From JAOADN01 sp049323795 (lineage in GTDB: Bacteria; Pseudomonadota; Alphaproteobacteria; Rhodobacterales; Rhodobacteraceae), in contig JBMOOH010000006.1 of the NCBI GenBank assembly GCA_049323795.1, positions 1 to 38,375 on the forward strand: a stretch of 38,375 nucleotides of DNA, written 5' to 3'. The translations under genes were made by a program, and so were the position numbers. Positions 1 to 7,879 of the stretch are shown here, piece by piece (the first letter of the stretch is position 1; every line of letters begins with the position of its first letter). The notes under the pieces are model-generated. The model was given only the letters and a program-made list of their open reading frames with translations, was not told the origin of the DNA and did no database searches.

Positions 1-1
1 G

Positions 2-2131
2 GCGGGGGCCGACAGCGCGGCGGCGCAGGATCTGACCGAACGCGCCGAGACGGTGCTGGCGGCGGCGGACGAGGCGCGGACCGAGGCGCAGTCGCGCGAG
101 GCCGAGGCGCGGGCGGCGCTGTCGGCGGCCGAGGGCGAGGCGCAGGCGCTGACCGCACAGGTCGAGGCGCTCAGGCGGCTGGTGGAGCGCGAGGCCGCAT
201 CGGGCAGGCAGGTGCTCGACCTGGTGCGGGTGGCGGGGGGCTACGAGAAGGCGCTGGGCGCGGCGCTGGCCGACGACCTGCGGGCGCCGAAGATCGGGGC
301 CGGGACGGCGACAGGCTGGATCGCGCTGCCGCCCTATGACCGGGCCGAGGCGCTGCCTGTGGAGGTGGTGCCGCTGTCGGACCATGTCGACGTGCCGGAT
401 GTGCTGAAACGCCGGATCGGGCAGATCGGGCTGGTGGCGAGGGGCGACGGCGACCGGCTTCAGGCGCAGCTCCGGCCGGGACAGAGACTGGTTTCGACGG
501 AGGGCGACCTCTGGCGCTGGGACGGGTTCCGGGCGGCGGCCGAGGACGCGCCGTCGGCGGCGGCGCTCAGGCTTCAGCAGCTGAACCGGCTGGTGGAGCT
601 GAAGCGCGACCTGGAAGAGGTGGCGGCGCGGGCCGAAGGCGCGCGGCGGGCGCACGAGCTTCTGAAAGGGCGGCTTGCGGAGGCGACGCGGGCCGACCAG
701 CAGGCGCGCGAGGCGCGGCGCGAGGCCGACCGCCAGATGGCCGAGGCGAGCCGGGCGCAGAGCCGGGCCGAGGCCGAGGCCTCGCTGGCGGCGGGGCGGC
801 TGGAGAACGCGCGGATGGCGCAGCGGCGCCATGAGGACGAGGCGATGGCGGCCCGCGCGCGGCTGGCCGAGGCCGAGGCGACGGTCGCCGGTCTGCCGGA
901 CCTCGCCGTGGCGAAGGCGGCGCTCGAGGAGTTCCGGCAGGGGGTCGAGGCGGCGCGGATCCTGATGACCGCACACCGGTCGGCGGCGGACGAGCTTCGG
1001 CGCGAGGGCGAGACGCGGGCGCGGCGGACCGAGGCGATTCACCGCGAGACGGAGACGTGGCGCGGGCGGCTGGCCAATGCCGAGGCGCGGATGGCCGAGC
1101 TTCTGGGCCGCAGGACCGAAAGCGAGAGCGACCTTGCGAAGGCCGAGGCCGTGCCGGGCCGGCTGGCCGAGGACCGGGCGAAGCTGGGGGAAGGGCTCGC
1201 GGCGGCCGAGGCGCGGCGCAAGACGGCCGAGGACCGGCTGGCCGGAGGCGAGGCCGTGCTGCGCGAAGCGTCGCATGCCGAACGCGAGGCCGAGCGGGCC
1301 GCCTCCGAGGCGCGGGAAGCGCGGGCCGGGAGCGAGGCGCGGGCCGGCGCGGCGGCGCAGGCGGCGAAGGATGCGGCGGACCGGATCGCGGACGAGGCCG
1401 AGACGACGCCCGAGGGATTGCTCGAGGCGCTGAAGGCCGATCCGGCGGACATGCCCGGGACCCACCAGCTTGACGCGGACGTGGGACGGCTGCGCCGGCA
1501 GCGCGAGGGCCTTGGTGCGGTGAACCTGCGAGCCGAGGAGGATGCGAAGGCCGTGCAGGACGAACACGACACGCTGCGGGCCGAAAAGGCCGATCTCGAG
1601 TCGGCCATCGCAAAGCTGCGGGCCGGGATCGCGGGGCTGAACCGCGAGGGGCGCGAGCGGCTGCTCACCGCCTTCGAGCAGGTGAACGCGAACTTCGGGA
1701 TGCTGTTCCGGCACCTGTTCGGCGGCGGCGAGGCGAACCTCGTTCTGGTCGAATCCGACGATCCGCTGGAAGCGGGGCTCGAGATCATGTGCCAGCCGCC
1801 GGGCAAGAAACTGGCGACGCTGTCGCTTCTGTCGGGGGGCGAGCAGACACTGACGGCGCTGGCGCTGATCTTCGCCGTGTTCCTGGCGAACCCCGCGCCG
1901 ATCTGCGTGCTGGACGAGGTGGACGCGCCGCTCGACGACGCCAACGTCACGCGGTTCTGCGACCTTCTCGACGAGATGGCGCGGCGGACCGAGACGCGGT
2001 TCCTGATCATCACGCACCACGCGGTGACGATGAGCCGGATGGACCGGCTGTTCGGTGTGACGATGCAGGAGCCGGGGGTGAGCCAGTTGGTCAGCGTGGA
2101 CCTGAAACGCGCCGAGCAGCTGGTCGCCTGA
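2..2131 (+). CDS. smc: Chromosome segregation protein SMC, C-terminal part (5' end outside window)
   Basis: The reading frame is open from the left edge, so about 709 residues of an SMC protein (usually about 1150) are visible. SMC is the ATPase of the condensin-like complex that, with ScpA and ScpB, organises and segregates the chromosome. Residues about 60-175 form the hinge (V-A-G-G-Y-E-K-A-L, later P-L-S-D-H-V). Next comes a long Ala/Glu/Arg-rich coiled-coil arm. The C-terminal ATPase half follows, with the ABC signature L-S-G-G-E-Q near residue 611 and the Walker B/D-loop L-D-E-V-D-A-P-L-D-D near residue 637. It ends I-I-T-H-H (switch histidine) plus about 30 residues. The extreme GC content of the arm produces long spurious ORFs on the other strand. 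The Walker A half lies upstream of the window. Identification is firm. Confidence 0.97.
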   Translation, partial: AGADSAAAQDLTERAETVLAAADEARTEAQSREAEARAALSAAEGEAQALTAQVEALRRLVEREAASGRQVLDLVRVAGGYEKALGAALADDLRAPKIGAGTATGWIALPPYDRAEALPVEVVPLSDHVDVPDVLKRRIGQIGLVARGDGDRLQAQLRPGQRLVSTEGDLWRWDGFRAAAEDAPSAAALRLQQLNRLVELKRDLEEVAARAEGARRAHELLKGRLAEATRADQQAREARREADRQMAEASRAQSRAEAEASLAAGRLENARMAQRRHEDEAMAARARLAEAEATVAGLPDLAVAKAALEEFRQGVEAARILMTAHRSAADELRREGETRARRTEAIHRETETWRGRLANAEARMAELLGRRTESESDLAKAEAVPGRLAEDRAKLGEGLAAAEARRKTAEDRLAGGEAVLREASHAEREAERAASEAREARAGSEARAGAAAQAAKDAADRIADEAETTPEGLLEALKADPADMPGTHQLDADVGRLRRQREGLGAVNLRAEEDAKAVQDEHDTLRAEKADLESAIAKLRAGIAGLNREGRERLLTAFEQVNANFGMLFRHLFGGGEANLVLVESDDPLEAGLEIMCQPPGKKLATLSLLSGGEQTLTALALIFAVFLANPAPICVLDEVDAPLDDANVTRFCDLLDEMARRTETRFLIITHHAVTMSRMDRLFGVTMQEPGVSQLVSVDLKRAEQLVA

Positions 2132-2188
2132 TTACGCGGAATTAAGGATGAATCGCTACGCCCGGGGCTCCCGATCACGGAGTGCCCG

Positions 2189-2317
2189 ATGCGCGAAATC
2201 ATCTCGATCTCGACCCTTCTCTTCCTTCTCGCGGTCGCCGGGACCGAGGCGCGGACGGCGGGGGACGGGAAGACCTGCCGCGTGAACCTGATCGTCGCGG
2301 TCGTGGACGGGTGCTGA
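2189..2317 (+). CDS. Small exported-peptide-like ORF, 42 aa, unrecognised
   Basis: This short ORF begins at ATG after a plausible ribosome site (CGGAG, 7 nt upstream). The first 20 or so residues look like a signal peptide: charged start M-R-E, a hydrophobic core S-T-L-L-F-L-L-A-V-A, and an A-x-A-like end (T-E-A). About 20 mature residues follow, with two cysteines (T-C-R and a C-terminal D-G-C). I do not recognise a family. It lies between smc and the YbjN-like gene on the same strand. It could be a real small secreted or periplasmic peptide, or the 5' stump of a longer gene, since the sequence between it and the next gene codes for nothing I can recognise. Confidence 0.35.
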   Translation: MREIISISTLLFLLAVAGTEARTAGDGKTCRVNLIVAVVDGC

Positions 2318-2385
2318 CATGCGCAGTCGTTGACGGAAGGCGGGACGCTTCGTACCATCTGCCGGACCGGGCAGGGGGGAAGATC

Positions 2386-2856
2386 ATGGGAACGGTCGTT
2401 CGTTTCGCGCTTTCCGCGGCGGCGGCGGTGCTGGCACTTCCGGCAGCCGCACAGATGGTTACGGCGGCGGATGCCGGCAGCGTATTGCGCGCCATGCAGT
2501 CCTACGGGCTGGCCGCGACGCTGACGACCGACGACCAGGGCAGCCCGAAGATCGATTTCAAGATCGAGGGCGTGAATGCGACCCTGTTCTTCTTCGGCTG
2601 CGACGGCGGCACATCGTGCAAGAGCATCGCCTTCGACGTGGGCTTCGTGGTGGACCCGCCCTTCACTGCCGAGCGGGCGAACGAATGGAACAGGTCGAAC
2701 CGGTTCGGCGGGGCCTATGTCGACGACAATGGCGTGGCGCGGCTCGCGATGGACATGAACATGGTGGCGGCGGGGGTGAGCCCCGAGACCTTCCGCGAGA
2801 CGCTCGACGCCTGGGGCCGGTCGATTTCGGACTTCAAGCCGTTCATCAACTGGTAG
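2386..2856 (+). CDS. Secreted YbjN-domain protein
   Basis: A 156-residue protein. I chose the ATG at 2386 because a strong ribosome site (AGGGGGGAAG) precedes it and translation from it begins with a clear signal peptide (V-R-F-A-L-S-A-A-A-A-V-L-A-L-P-A-A-A-Q). The 68 codons open further upstream have no such support. The mature part matches the YbjN family: a D-x-x-G-S-P-K-I-D-F strand, two cysteines flanking G-C-D-G-G-T-S-C, then the N-E-W-N-R and R-F-G-G-A-Y-V-D-D motifs and a closing S-D-F-K-P-F-I. In Rhodobacterales such exported YbjN proteins are common and their function is unknown; cytoplasmic YbjN of E. coli affects motility and stress. The stop lies 1 bp from the stop of the mltB-like pseudogene on the other strand. 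Confidence 0.85.
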   Translation: MGTVVRFALSAAAAVLALPAAAQMVTAADAGSVLRAMQSYGLAATLTTDDQGSPKIDFKIEGVNATLFFFGCDGGTSCKSIAFDVGFVVDPPFTAERANEWNRSNRFGGAYVDDNGVARLAMDMNMVAAGVSPETFRETLDAWGRSISDFKPFINW

Positions 2857-2857
2857 G

Positions 2858-3406
2858 TCAGGGACGGCTCGGAAGGCCTGCCGTGGGCCAGGCATCGGCC
2901 GGAAGCCCGAGCCGCCTGAACCGCTTCCCGCGTGCGCTCGCCTGAGGATGCTGTCGATCCTGCCGATGGCATGCCCCCTCGCCGCGAGCTTCTCCCGCAG
3001 CAGCCTCATCTCCCTGTCGGACAGGCCGGGGGTCTGGCCGGCCCCGCGAGAACGCCGTTGTCGATCCGGTTCCGGCTTATGGCGCTCTGCGCGAAGTCGA
3101 TGAAGGATTTCCTGAACACGCCTTGCGCCCGGTCGGCCCGCAGGACTTTCGGATCCTGCCGCGCACCGGCGAGAAAGGACTCGACCCTGCGCCGCTTGTA
3201 TCCCGCCGCGGCCGCCTCGGACCTTATGCCGTCGAGGAATGCCCCGAAGTCGCCCCCGCAGGGGGCGGCGGGGATGTCGGAAGGGGCAGCCGAGGGCGGG
3301 GCCGGCGTCGCGACGCGCGTGACCCCGGGATTAGCGCGAGGGCGGCCAGCAGTGCAAGACCCGGTGCGGCGGTCGAATCGGTTGGCCTTTTCTTCGACTT
3401 GAGCAT
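2858..3406 (-). pseudogene. Decayed lytic murein transglycosylase (MltB-like), frameshifted and lacking its catalytic core
   Basis: No single frame is open, but the minus strand reads as an MltB-type enzyme if frames are switched. From ATG 3406 there is a signal peptide (P-G-L-A-L-L-A-A-L-A-L-I-P-G-S-R-A, frame 1). A shift near 3320 leads into the SLT_2 N-terminal region at 3257-3054 (F-G-A-F-L-D-G-I-R-S-E, A-R-Q-D-P-K-V-L-R-A, D-R-A-Q-G-V-F, N-R-I-D-N-G). At about 3050 the sequence jumps directly to a C-terminal peptidoglycan-binding segment (S-D-R-E-M-R-L-L-R-E-K-L, G-R-I-D-S-I-L, to 2944). This continues as E-R-T-R-E-A-V-Q (2939-2912) and L-P-A-D-A-W-P-T-A (about 2900-2873) in two further frames before TGA at 2858. 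About 200 codons, including the catalytic glutamate region, are missing. The family call is mine from motif memory; the frame breaks are visible in the sequence. Confidence 0.8.
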
Positions 3407-3492
3407 ATGCAATCCGCAGTACTCGGCTGTATCCTATGCCACAGGGCGGGCTCTGCCGCGACCAGGCCGGTCGCAGACGGCCCGGTACATGA

Positions 3493-3855
3493 ATGCGTGT
3501 CCTCATAGTTGAAAGCGAGCCTGATCTCGGCCGTCTCTGGGACGCGCATCTCACGCGCCAGGGACACGAGGTCGAGCTAGAAAGCGGCCAGGACGGTGCG
3601 GTCAGCCGCCTTGGCGAGGCCGGCTATGACGTCATCGTGCTGGATCTCTTCCTTGCTTCGGGCAGCGCCTTCGCGGTGGCCGACTACGCGGCCTACCGGC
3701 ATCCGGAGGTCAAGATCGTCTTCGTCACCAGCACCAGCTTCTTCTCGGACGGGTCGATCTTCCGGCTGATGCCCAATGCCTGCGCCTTCCTTCCGACCGG
3801 AACCTCGCCCGAAGATCTGACGGCCGTTGTCGAACACTACGGCGCGGTTCACTGA
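3493..3855 (+). CDS. Single-domain response regulator with a degenerate active site
   Basis: A 120-residue receiver domain with no output domain, 86 bp from and divergent to the mltB-like pseudogene. The fold is readable: V-L-I-V-E (strand 1), V-I-V-L-D51 (phosphoacceptor position), I-V-F-V-T (strand 4 with the conserved Thr) and A-F-L-P-T-G-T-S-P-E-D-L (strand 5). Two of the usual five active-site positions deviate. The acidic pair after strand 1 is Glu7-Ser8 instead of two acids, and the invariant Lys-Pro of the strand 5 loop is Thr-Gly. It may therefore be phosphorylated weakly or act without phosphorylation. No partner kinase is encoded nearby. ATG 3493 gives a standard receiver start. 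Confidence 0.88.
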   Translation: MRVLIVESEPDLGRLWDAHLTRQGHEVELESGQDGAVSRLGEAGYDVIVLDLFLASGSAFAVADYAAYRHPEVKIVFVTSTSFFSDGSIFRLMPNACAFLPTGTSPEDLTAVVEHYGAVH

Positions 3856-3993
3856 ACTGTCGCCCGGGCGGAAACGAAGCGATCCGGAATGGCCACACTG
3901 GCCCTGAATCCGCGGAGGCCGCGGGAACTTCACGCGATTTTCTTGATTCGGTTGCAGGGTGAAGCGCATCCTTTGCGCGGGGCGGTGTCGCAG

Positions 3994-4344
3994 ATGTCCG
4001 AATTCTTGCCGAAGGAAGTCCGGGCCGGTCTGGAAGAAGCGCGGAGGCGCGATCTCGTCAAGCGGTCGCGGCTGCGGGTTCTGGCCGGAGACGAGATCTA
4101 CCCGATCCTCCGCCAGTGGGAGGACGGCTTCTCGCTCGATGCGGGGCAGGTGGCCCATCTGCGCGGTCTGGTCGATATATTCGAGGGATCCCGGCATCTG
4201 TCGCAGTGTCTCATCATCGCCTCGGGTATCGAGGGGGGCGAACTGATCTGCACGATGAAGCGCTCGACCGCCGCCATAGATCGCGCGCCACTGGATTTCG
4301 AGCGGGACGAGAACGCACCGTCAGGCTATCTGCCCAGGGCCTGA
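3994..4344 (+). CDS. Conserved hypothetical protein, 116 aa
   Basis: I chose ATG 3994 because the protein then begins M-S-E-F-L-P-K-E-V-R, the usual start of a small protein I recall from many Rhodobacterales. The longer open frame from 3889 adds 35 residues with no plausible ribosome site. The protein is rich in charged residues in its first third (A-R-R-R-D-L-V-K-R-S-R-L-R-V). A V-L-A-G-D-E-I-Y-P-I-L-R strand segment follows, then H-L-R-G-L-V-D-I-F-E-G-S-R-H-L and a final D-R-A-P-L-D-F-E-R-D-E. There is no signal peptide or membrane helix, so it is probably cytoplasmic. The function is unknown to me; the beta-rich shape is reminiscent of PilZ-like domains, but I see no PilZ motif. It converges with the aminotransferase gene, 4 bp apart. 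Confidence 0.8.
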   Translation: MSEFLPKEVRAGLEEARRRDLVKRSRLRVLAGDEIYPILRQWEDGFSLDAGQVAHLRGLVDIFEGSRHLSQCLIIASGIEGGELICTMKRSTAAIDRAPLDFERDENAPSGYLPRA

Positions 4345-4348
4345 GTCC

Positions 4349-5545
4349 CTACTGCAGGTCTCCGAAGGCCGCGTGCAGGCGGCTGACCGCCTCGGCCACA
4401 CGGGCGCGCGGCGTGGCCAGGTTGAAGCGCAGGAACGAGTCGCCGCCCCTGCCGAAACTCGGTCCCGGGTTGACGGCGATCCTGGCCTGGCCGATGACGC
4501 GCTTCGCGGCCTCGGCCGCGTCCATCCCGGCATCCTCGAAACATACCCAGGCGAGATAGGTGGCCTCGAGCGGCATCGACCGCAGGCCGGGGATGGCGCG
4601 GATGCCCTCGTCGAAGAGCCTGCGGTTGCCGTCGAGGTAGCGGATCAGCGCCTCGACCCAGTCCGCGCCCCCGGCCGAGTAGGCCGCCTCGATCATGTGC
4701 ATTCCGAAGGCGTTGGGAGACATCCCGAGTGCCACCATGCGGTCCGCGAACCGCTTCCTCAGCCCCTCGTCCGCGATGATGACGTTGCCGGTATGCCCGC
4801 CCGAGATGTTGAAGGTCTTGCTGGCGGCCGTCATCGTGATGAGGCGGTCGGCGATGTCCGGGGCGGCGAGCGCCGTCACGGTGTGCCTGTGGCCGGGAAA
4901 GACGATGTCGTGGTGGATCTCGTCCGAGATCAGCAGGAGATCGTGGCGGCGGCAGAAGTCGGCGATGCCGCGCAGTTCCCCCACCGTCCAGACACGCCCG
5001 CCCGGATTGTGCGGCGAGCAGAGGATCAGCATCCTTTCGCGGCCGGTCATGGCGGCGTCCATCCCGGCGAGGTCGAAGGCGTAGCGCCCGTCCTCGATGG
5101 CGAGCGGGCATTCCACCAGCGTCCGTCCCGAGGCCCGGATGATGCGGGCGAAGGCGTGATAGACCGGCGTGGTGAGAACGACGCCGTCGCCCGGCCGGGT
5201 GAAGGCGTCGATGCAGAGGGCCGCGCCGTTGACGAGGCCGTGGGTGAAGAAGACGCCGCCCTGCGGAACGTCCCAGCCGTGGCGGGTCTTCATCCACCAG
5301 GCGATCGCGTCGCGGCAGGGCCGGTCGTCGCCGAAGTAGCCGTAGACGCCATGCGCCGTCATCCGTTCGAGCGCGCGCTGGACCGATGCCGGAGGGCGGA
5401 AGTCCATGTCGGCCACCCACATCGGCAGCCCGTCCTTCGGCGACAGGCCGCAGAAGGCCTCCATCCCGTCCCATTTGGACGAGTGGGTCCCGCGCCGGTC
5501 GATGATCTCGTCGAAGTTGACATCCATGGCCACTGCCCGATCCAT
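4349..5545 (-). CDS. patB: MalY/PatB-family pyridoxal-phosphate C-S lyase (cystathionine beta-lyase type)
   Basis: A 398-residue fold-type I PLP enzyme. Proteins of this family cleave the C-S bond of cystathionine or cysteine conjugates to release pyruvate, ammonia and a thiol. Visible signatures are M-W-V-A-D-M-D-F near the start, G-V-Y-G-Y-F (active-site Tyr region), S-P-H-N-P-G-G-R (substrate and PLP contacts), S-D-E-I-H-H-D-I (PLP-binding Asp) and A-A-S-K-T-F-N with the Schiff-base Lys at about residue 243. The final F-L-R-F-N-L-A-T-P holds the carboxylate-binding Arg. ATG 5545 is preceded by GGAG at 8 nt; an internal ATG at 5527 is an alternative. It stands alone on the minus strand. The exact substrate cannot be read from sequence. 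Confidence 0.93.
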   Translation of the reverse strand: MDRAVAMDVNFDEIIDRRGTHSSKWDGMEAFCGLSPKDGLPMWVADMDFRPPASVQRALERMTAHGVYGYFGDDRPCRDAIAWWMKTRHGWDVPQGGVFFTHGLVNGAALCIDAFTRPGDGVVLTTPVYHAFARIIRASGRTLVECPLAIEDGRYAFDLAGMDAAMTGRERMLILCSPHNPGGRVWTVGELRGIADFCRRHDLLLISDEIHHDIVFPGHRHTVTALAAPDIADRLITMTAASKTFNISGGHTGNVIIADEGLRKRFADRMVALGMSPNAFGMHMIEAAYSAGGADWVEALIRYLDGNRRLFDEGIRAIPGLRSMPLEATYLAWVCFEDAGMDAAEAAKRVIGQARIAVNPGPSFGRGGDSFLRFNLATPRARVAEAVSRLHAAFGDLQ

Positions 5546-5773
5546 TCCCGGTTCTCCGCTATCTAGGACACCGTCCACAGATGGTTCCACCGGTTAGGAC
5601 AGGGTTCCTGTTTCGTCAAGATTTTCGGAAGTCTGTGCCGATTTGCGGGTTTCGGCGGAAATCCCTTTCAGTTCGTCGGAGAGATTCGGGACGAATTCCC
5701 GGTCCAGCCGCTCTGCGCGGGGGCGAATCCCCCGGCATTGCGCGCTTTGGCCCCTTCCCCTAAATCGGGAAGC

Positions 5774-6295
5774 ATGGCGCTGCGCAGCATCATCATCCAT
5801 CCCGACCCGCGCCTGAAGCGGGTGGCGGACCCCGTGGGCGAGATCACGGCCGAGCTTCGGCGCGCGGCCGACGACATGCTCCAGACCATGTACGAAGCGC
5901 CGGGCATCGGGCTCGCGGCCCCGCAGATCGGGCTCTCGGTCCGCCTGATCGTGATGGATTGCGTCAAGGATGCCGAGCTTCCGGCGCGGCCGGTCGTTCT
6001 CTTCAACCCCGAGGTCCTCTGGACCTCGGCCGAGCGCAGCACCTACGAGGAAGGATGCCTGTCGATCCCCGACCAGTATGCCGATGTCGAGCGTCCCGCC
6101 GAGGTGAGGGTGCGCTGGCAGGACATCGACGGCAAAGCGCAGGAAGAACAGTTCGCAGGGCTTTGGGCGACCTGCGTGCAGCACGAGATCGACCACCTGA
6201 ACGGGAAGCTGTTCATCGACTACCTGAGCCCGCTGAAGCGCCAGCTCATCACGCGGAAGATGGAGAAGCTGAAGCGCGAACGGACGCGGGCCTGA
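5774..6295 (+). CDS. def: Peptide deformylase 1
   Basis: A 173-residue metal hydrolase that removes the N-formyl group from nascent proteins at the ribosome. All three family motifs are present and correct: G-I-G-L-A-A-P-Q-I-G, E-G-C-L-S-I-P (metal Cys) and Q-H-E-I-D-H-L-N-G (two metal His and catalytic Glu). ATG 5774 gives the canonical short N-terminus (A-L-R-S-I-I-I-H-P-D-P-R-L). Its stop overlaps the start of the second deformylase (TGATG), so the two are translationally coupled and form an operon with fmt. Of the two copies this one is closest to a typical housekeeping Def. Confidence 0.97.
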   Translation: MALRSIIIHPDPRLKRVADPVGEITAELRRAADDMLQTMYEAPGIGLAAPQIGLSVRLIVMDCVKDAELPARPVVLFNPEVLWTSAERSTYEEGCLSIPDQYADVERPAEVRVRWQDIDGKAQEEQFAGLWATCVQHEIDHLNGKLFIDYLSPLKRQLITRKMEKLKRERTRA

Positions 6296-6786
6296 TGGCG
6301 CTGCCGCTGGTTCTCTGGCCCGACGCGCGACTGGCGGCGAGGACCGATCCGGTCGCGCGGCGGGGCGGTGATCTGGCCGCGCTTCTGTCGCAGATGTTCG
6401 AGACGATGTACGCGGCGCAGGGGCGCGGCCTCGCTGCGCCGCAGGTGGGCGTGCTTTCGCGGGTGTTCGTCATGGACGAAAGCTGGAAGCAGGGGGTGCC
6501 GGGCCCGCAGGTCTTCGTGAACCCGGTGATCCTGTCGCGGTCGGAAGAGATGGTCGAAAGCCCGGAAGGCTGCCTGTCGATCCCCGGCCTGACGGTGCCT
6601 GTGCGGCGGCACGGCGCGGTGCGCGTGGCGTGGGAGGATCTCGGGGGCGCGCGGCGCGAGGAGGACCTGTCGGGCTTCGCGGCGATCTGCGCGCAGCACG
6701 AGATCGACCACCTGGACGGGATCGTGACGCTCGACCGGGTGACGGACGAGGTGCGGGAGACACTCCTCGGGGACTATCGCCGGTGA
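6295..6786 (+). CDS. def: Peptide deformylase 2 (paralogue)
   Basis: A 163-residue second deformylase starting in the TGATG overlap. The motifs are G-R-G-L-A-A-P-Q-V-G, E-G-C-L-S-I-P and Q-H-E-I-D-H-L-D-G, so all metal ligands and the catalytic Glu are retained and activity is expected. It is more divergent and shorter at the C-terminus than copy 1. Tandem deformylases before fmt are, from memory, a regular feature of Rhodobacterales. Its stop TGA lies inside GTGA, where the frame of a third copy once began. Confidence 0.93.
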   Translation: MALPLVLWPDARLAARTDPVARRGGDLAALLSQMFETMYAAQGRGLAAPQVGVLSRVFVMDESWKQGVPGPQVFVNPVILSRSEEMVESPEGCLSIPGLTVPVRRHGAVRVAWEDLGGARREEDLSGFAAICAQHEIDHLDGIVTLDRVTDEVRETLLGDYRR

Positions 6787-6854
6787 CGGAACGGCCGTTC
6801 CTGCCGTGGCCGGACAAGCGCCTGCGCGCCCCCGCCGAGCCGGTTCCGGGCAGG
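6783..6854 (+). pseudogene. Stump of a third peptide deformylase, in frame with fmt
   Basis: From GTG 6783, overlapping the stop of copy 2 by 4 bp (GTGA), 24 codons are open and run in frame into fmt. They encode F-L-P-W-P-D-K-R-L-R-A-P-A-E-P-V, which lines up with the N-termini of the two upstream deformylases (I-H-P-D-P-R-L-K-R-V-A-D-P-V and L-W-P-D-A-R-L-A-A-R-T-D-P-V). The rest of the deformylase (about 140 residues with all metal motifs) is absent, and P-G-R-M-R-V-V-F of Fmt follows directly. This looks like a clean in-frame deletion. Fmt may now be translated from the old coupled GTG with a 24-residue extension. Confidence 0.7.
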
Positions 6855-7766
6855 ATGAGGGTCGTCTTCATGGGCACGCCGGACTTCTCGGTGCCGGCCC
6901 TGCGGGCGCTGGCCGCGCGGCACGGGATCGTGGCGGTGTATTCGCAGCCGCCGCGCCCGGCGGGGCGGGGACAGAAGGAGCGCCGGTCGCCCGTCCATCA
7001 GGCTGCCGACACGCTGGGCATCCCGGTGCGGACGCCCGTGTCGCTGAAGACGGCCGAGGCGCGGGAGGAGTTCGCGGGCCTCGGCGCCGACGTGGCGGTC
7101 GTCGTCGCCTATGGGCTGCTCCTGCCGCAGGCGATCCTTGATGCGCCGCGGTTCGGGTGCCTGAACATCCACGCCTCGCTTCTGCCGCGCTGGCGGGGTG
7201 CGGCGCCGATCCATCGGGCGGTGATGGCCGGGGATGCGGAGACCGGGGTGACGATCATGCGGATGGAGGCGGGGCTCGACACCGGGCCGATGCTTCTGGC
7301 CACGAGCACGCCGATCGGGCCCGAGGATACGACGGGCGACCTGCACGACCGGCTTGCGGCGATGGGGGCGGAGCTGATCCTGCAGGCGCTGGGCGGGCTT
7401 TCGGATCTGGTCGCGGTGCCCCAGCCGGCCGAGGGCGTGACCTATGCCGAGAAGATCGGCAAGACCGAGGCGCGGATCGACTGGACGCGCCCGGCGGCCG
7501 AGGTGGACCGGCGGATCCGGGGGCTGTCGCCCTTTCCGGGCGCGTGGACGAAGGCGGGGGGCGAGCGGGTGAAGCTGCTGAGGTCGCGGCTTGCGGCGGG
7601 CGCGCCTGTGGCGGGCGGGGGGGTGCCGGGCGCGGTGGTCCGGCGGCTGACGGTCGCCTGCGGCGAGGGGGCGGTCGAGGTTCTGCAGGCGCAGCGCGAG
7701 GGCAGGCGCCCGATGGGCGCGGCCGAGTTCCTGCGGGGGGCGGCGCTTCCCCCCGTTCTGGGCTGA
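6855..7766 (+). CDS. fmt: Methionyl-tRNA formyltransferase
   Basis: A 303-residue enzyme transferring a formyl group from 10-formyl-tetrahydrofolate to initiator Met-tRNA, the partner step of the upstream deformylases. The start M-R-V-V-F-M-G-T-P-D-F-S-V-P-A-L is the classical Fmt N-terminus. The catalytic region L-N-I-H-A-S-L-L-P-R-W-R-G-A-A-P-I contains the Asn and His, and M-E-A-G-L-D-T-G-P-M contains the Asp. The C-terminal OB-like domain starts around I-D-W-T-R-P-A-A-E-V. There is no good ribosome site in front of ATG 6855, while the frame is open back to GTG 6783 at a 4-bp overlap. A 327-residue product is therefore a serious alternative. Confidence 0.95.
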   Translation: MRVVFMGTPDFSVPALRALAARHGIVAVYSQPPRPAGRGQKERRSPVHQAADTLGIPVRTPVSLKTAEAREEFAGLGADVAVVVAYGLLLPQAILDAPRFGCLNIHASLLPRWRGAAPIHRAVMAGDAETGVTIMRMEAGLDTGPMLLATSTPIGPEDTTGDLHDRLAAMGAELILQALGGLSDLVAVPQPAEGVTYAEKIGKTEARIDWTRPAAEVDRRIRGLSPFPGAWTKAGGERVKLLRSRLAAGAPVAGGGVPGAVVRRLTVACGEGAVEVLQAQREGRRPMGAAEFLRGAALPPVLG

Positions 7767-7879
7767 CCGGGACGGGCGGACGCTTTCCGGCCCGATTGTC
7801 GCGGGCTTGTGTCGCCCCTGAACTTTCGCCCCCGCCCCGCAGCGCGTATCGTCACCCGCGCCACAGGGGAAACTCACCG

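Noticed and set aside
1039..3009. 656-codon open frame on the minus strand opposite smc (and similar long antisense frames at 567-1613, 4373-5566, 8947-10287, 19634-22099 and 31388-33787)
   Set aside because: They mirror real genes, have Arg/Pro/Ala/Ser-rich or His/Asp-rich nonsense composition and no family motifs; high GC at third codon positions removes stops from the opposite frames.
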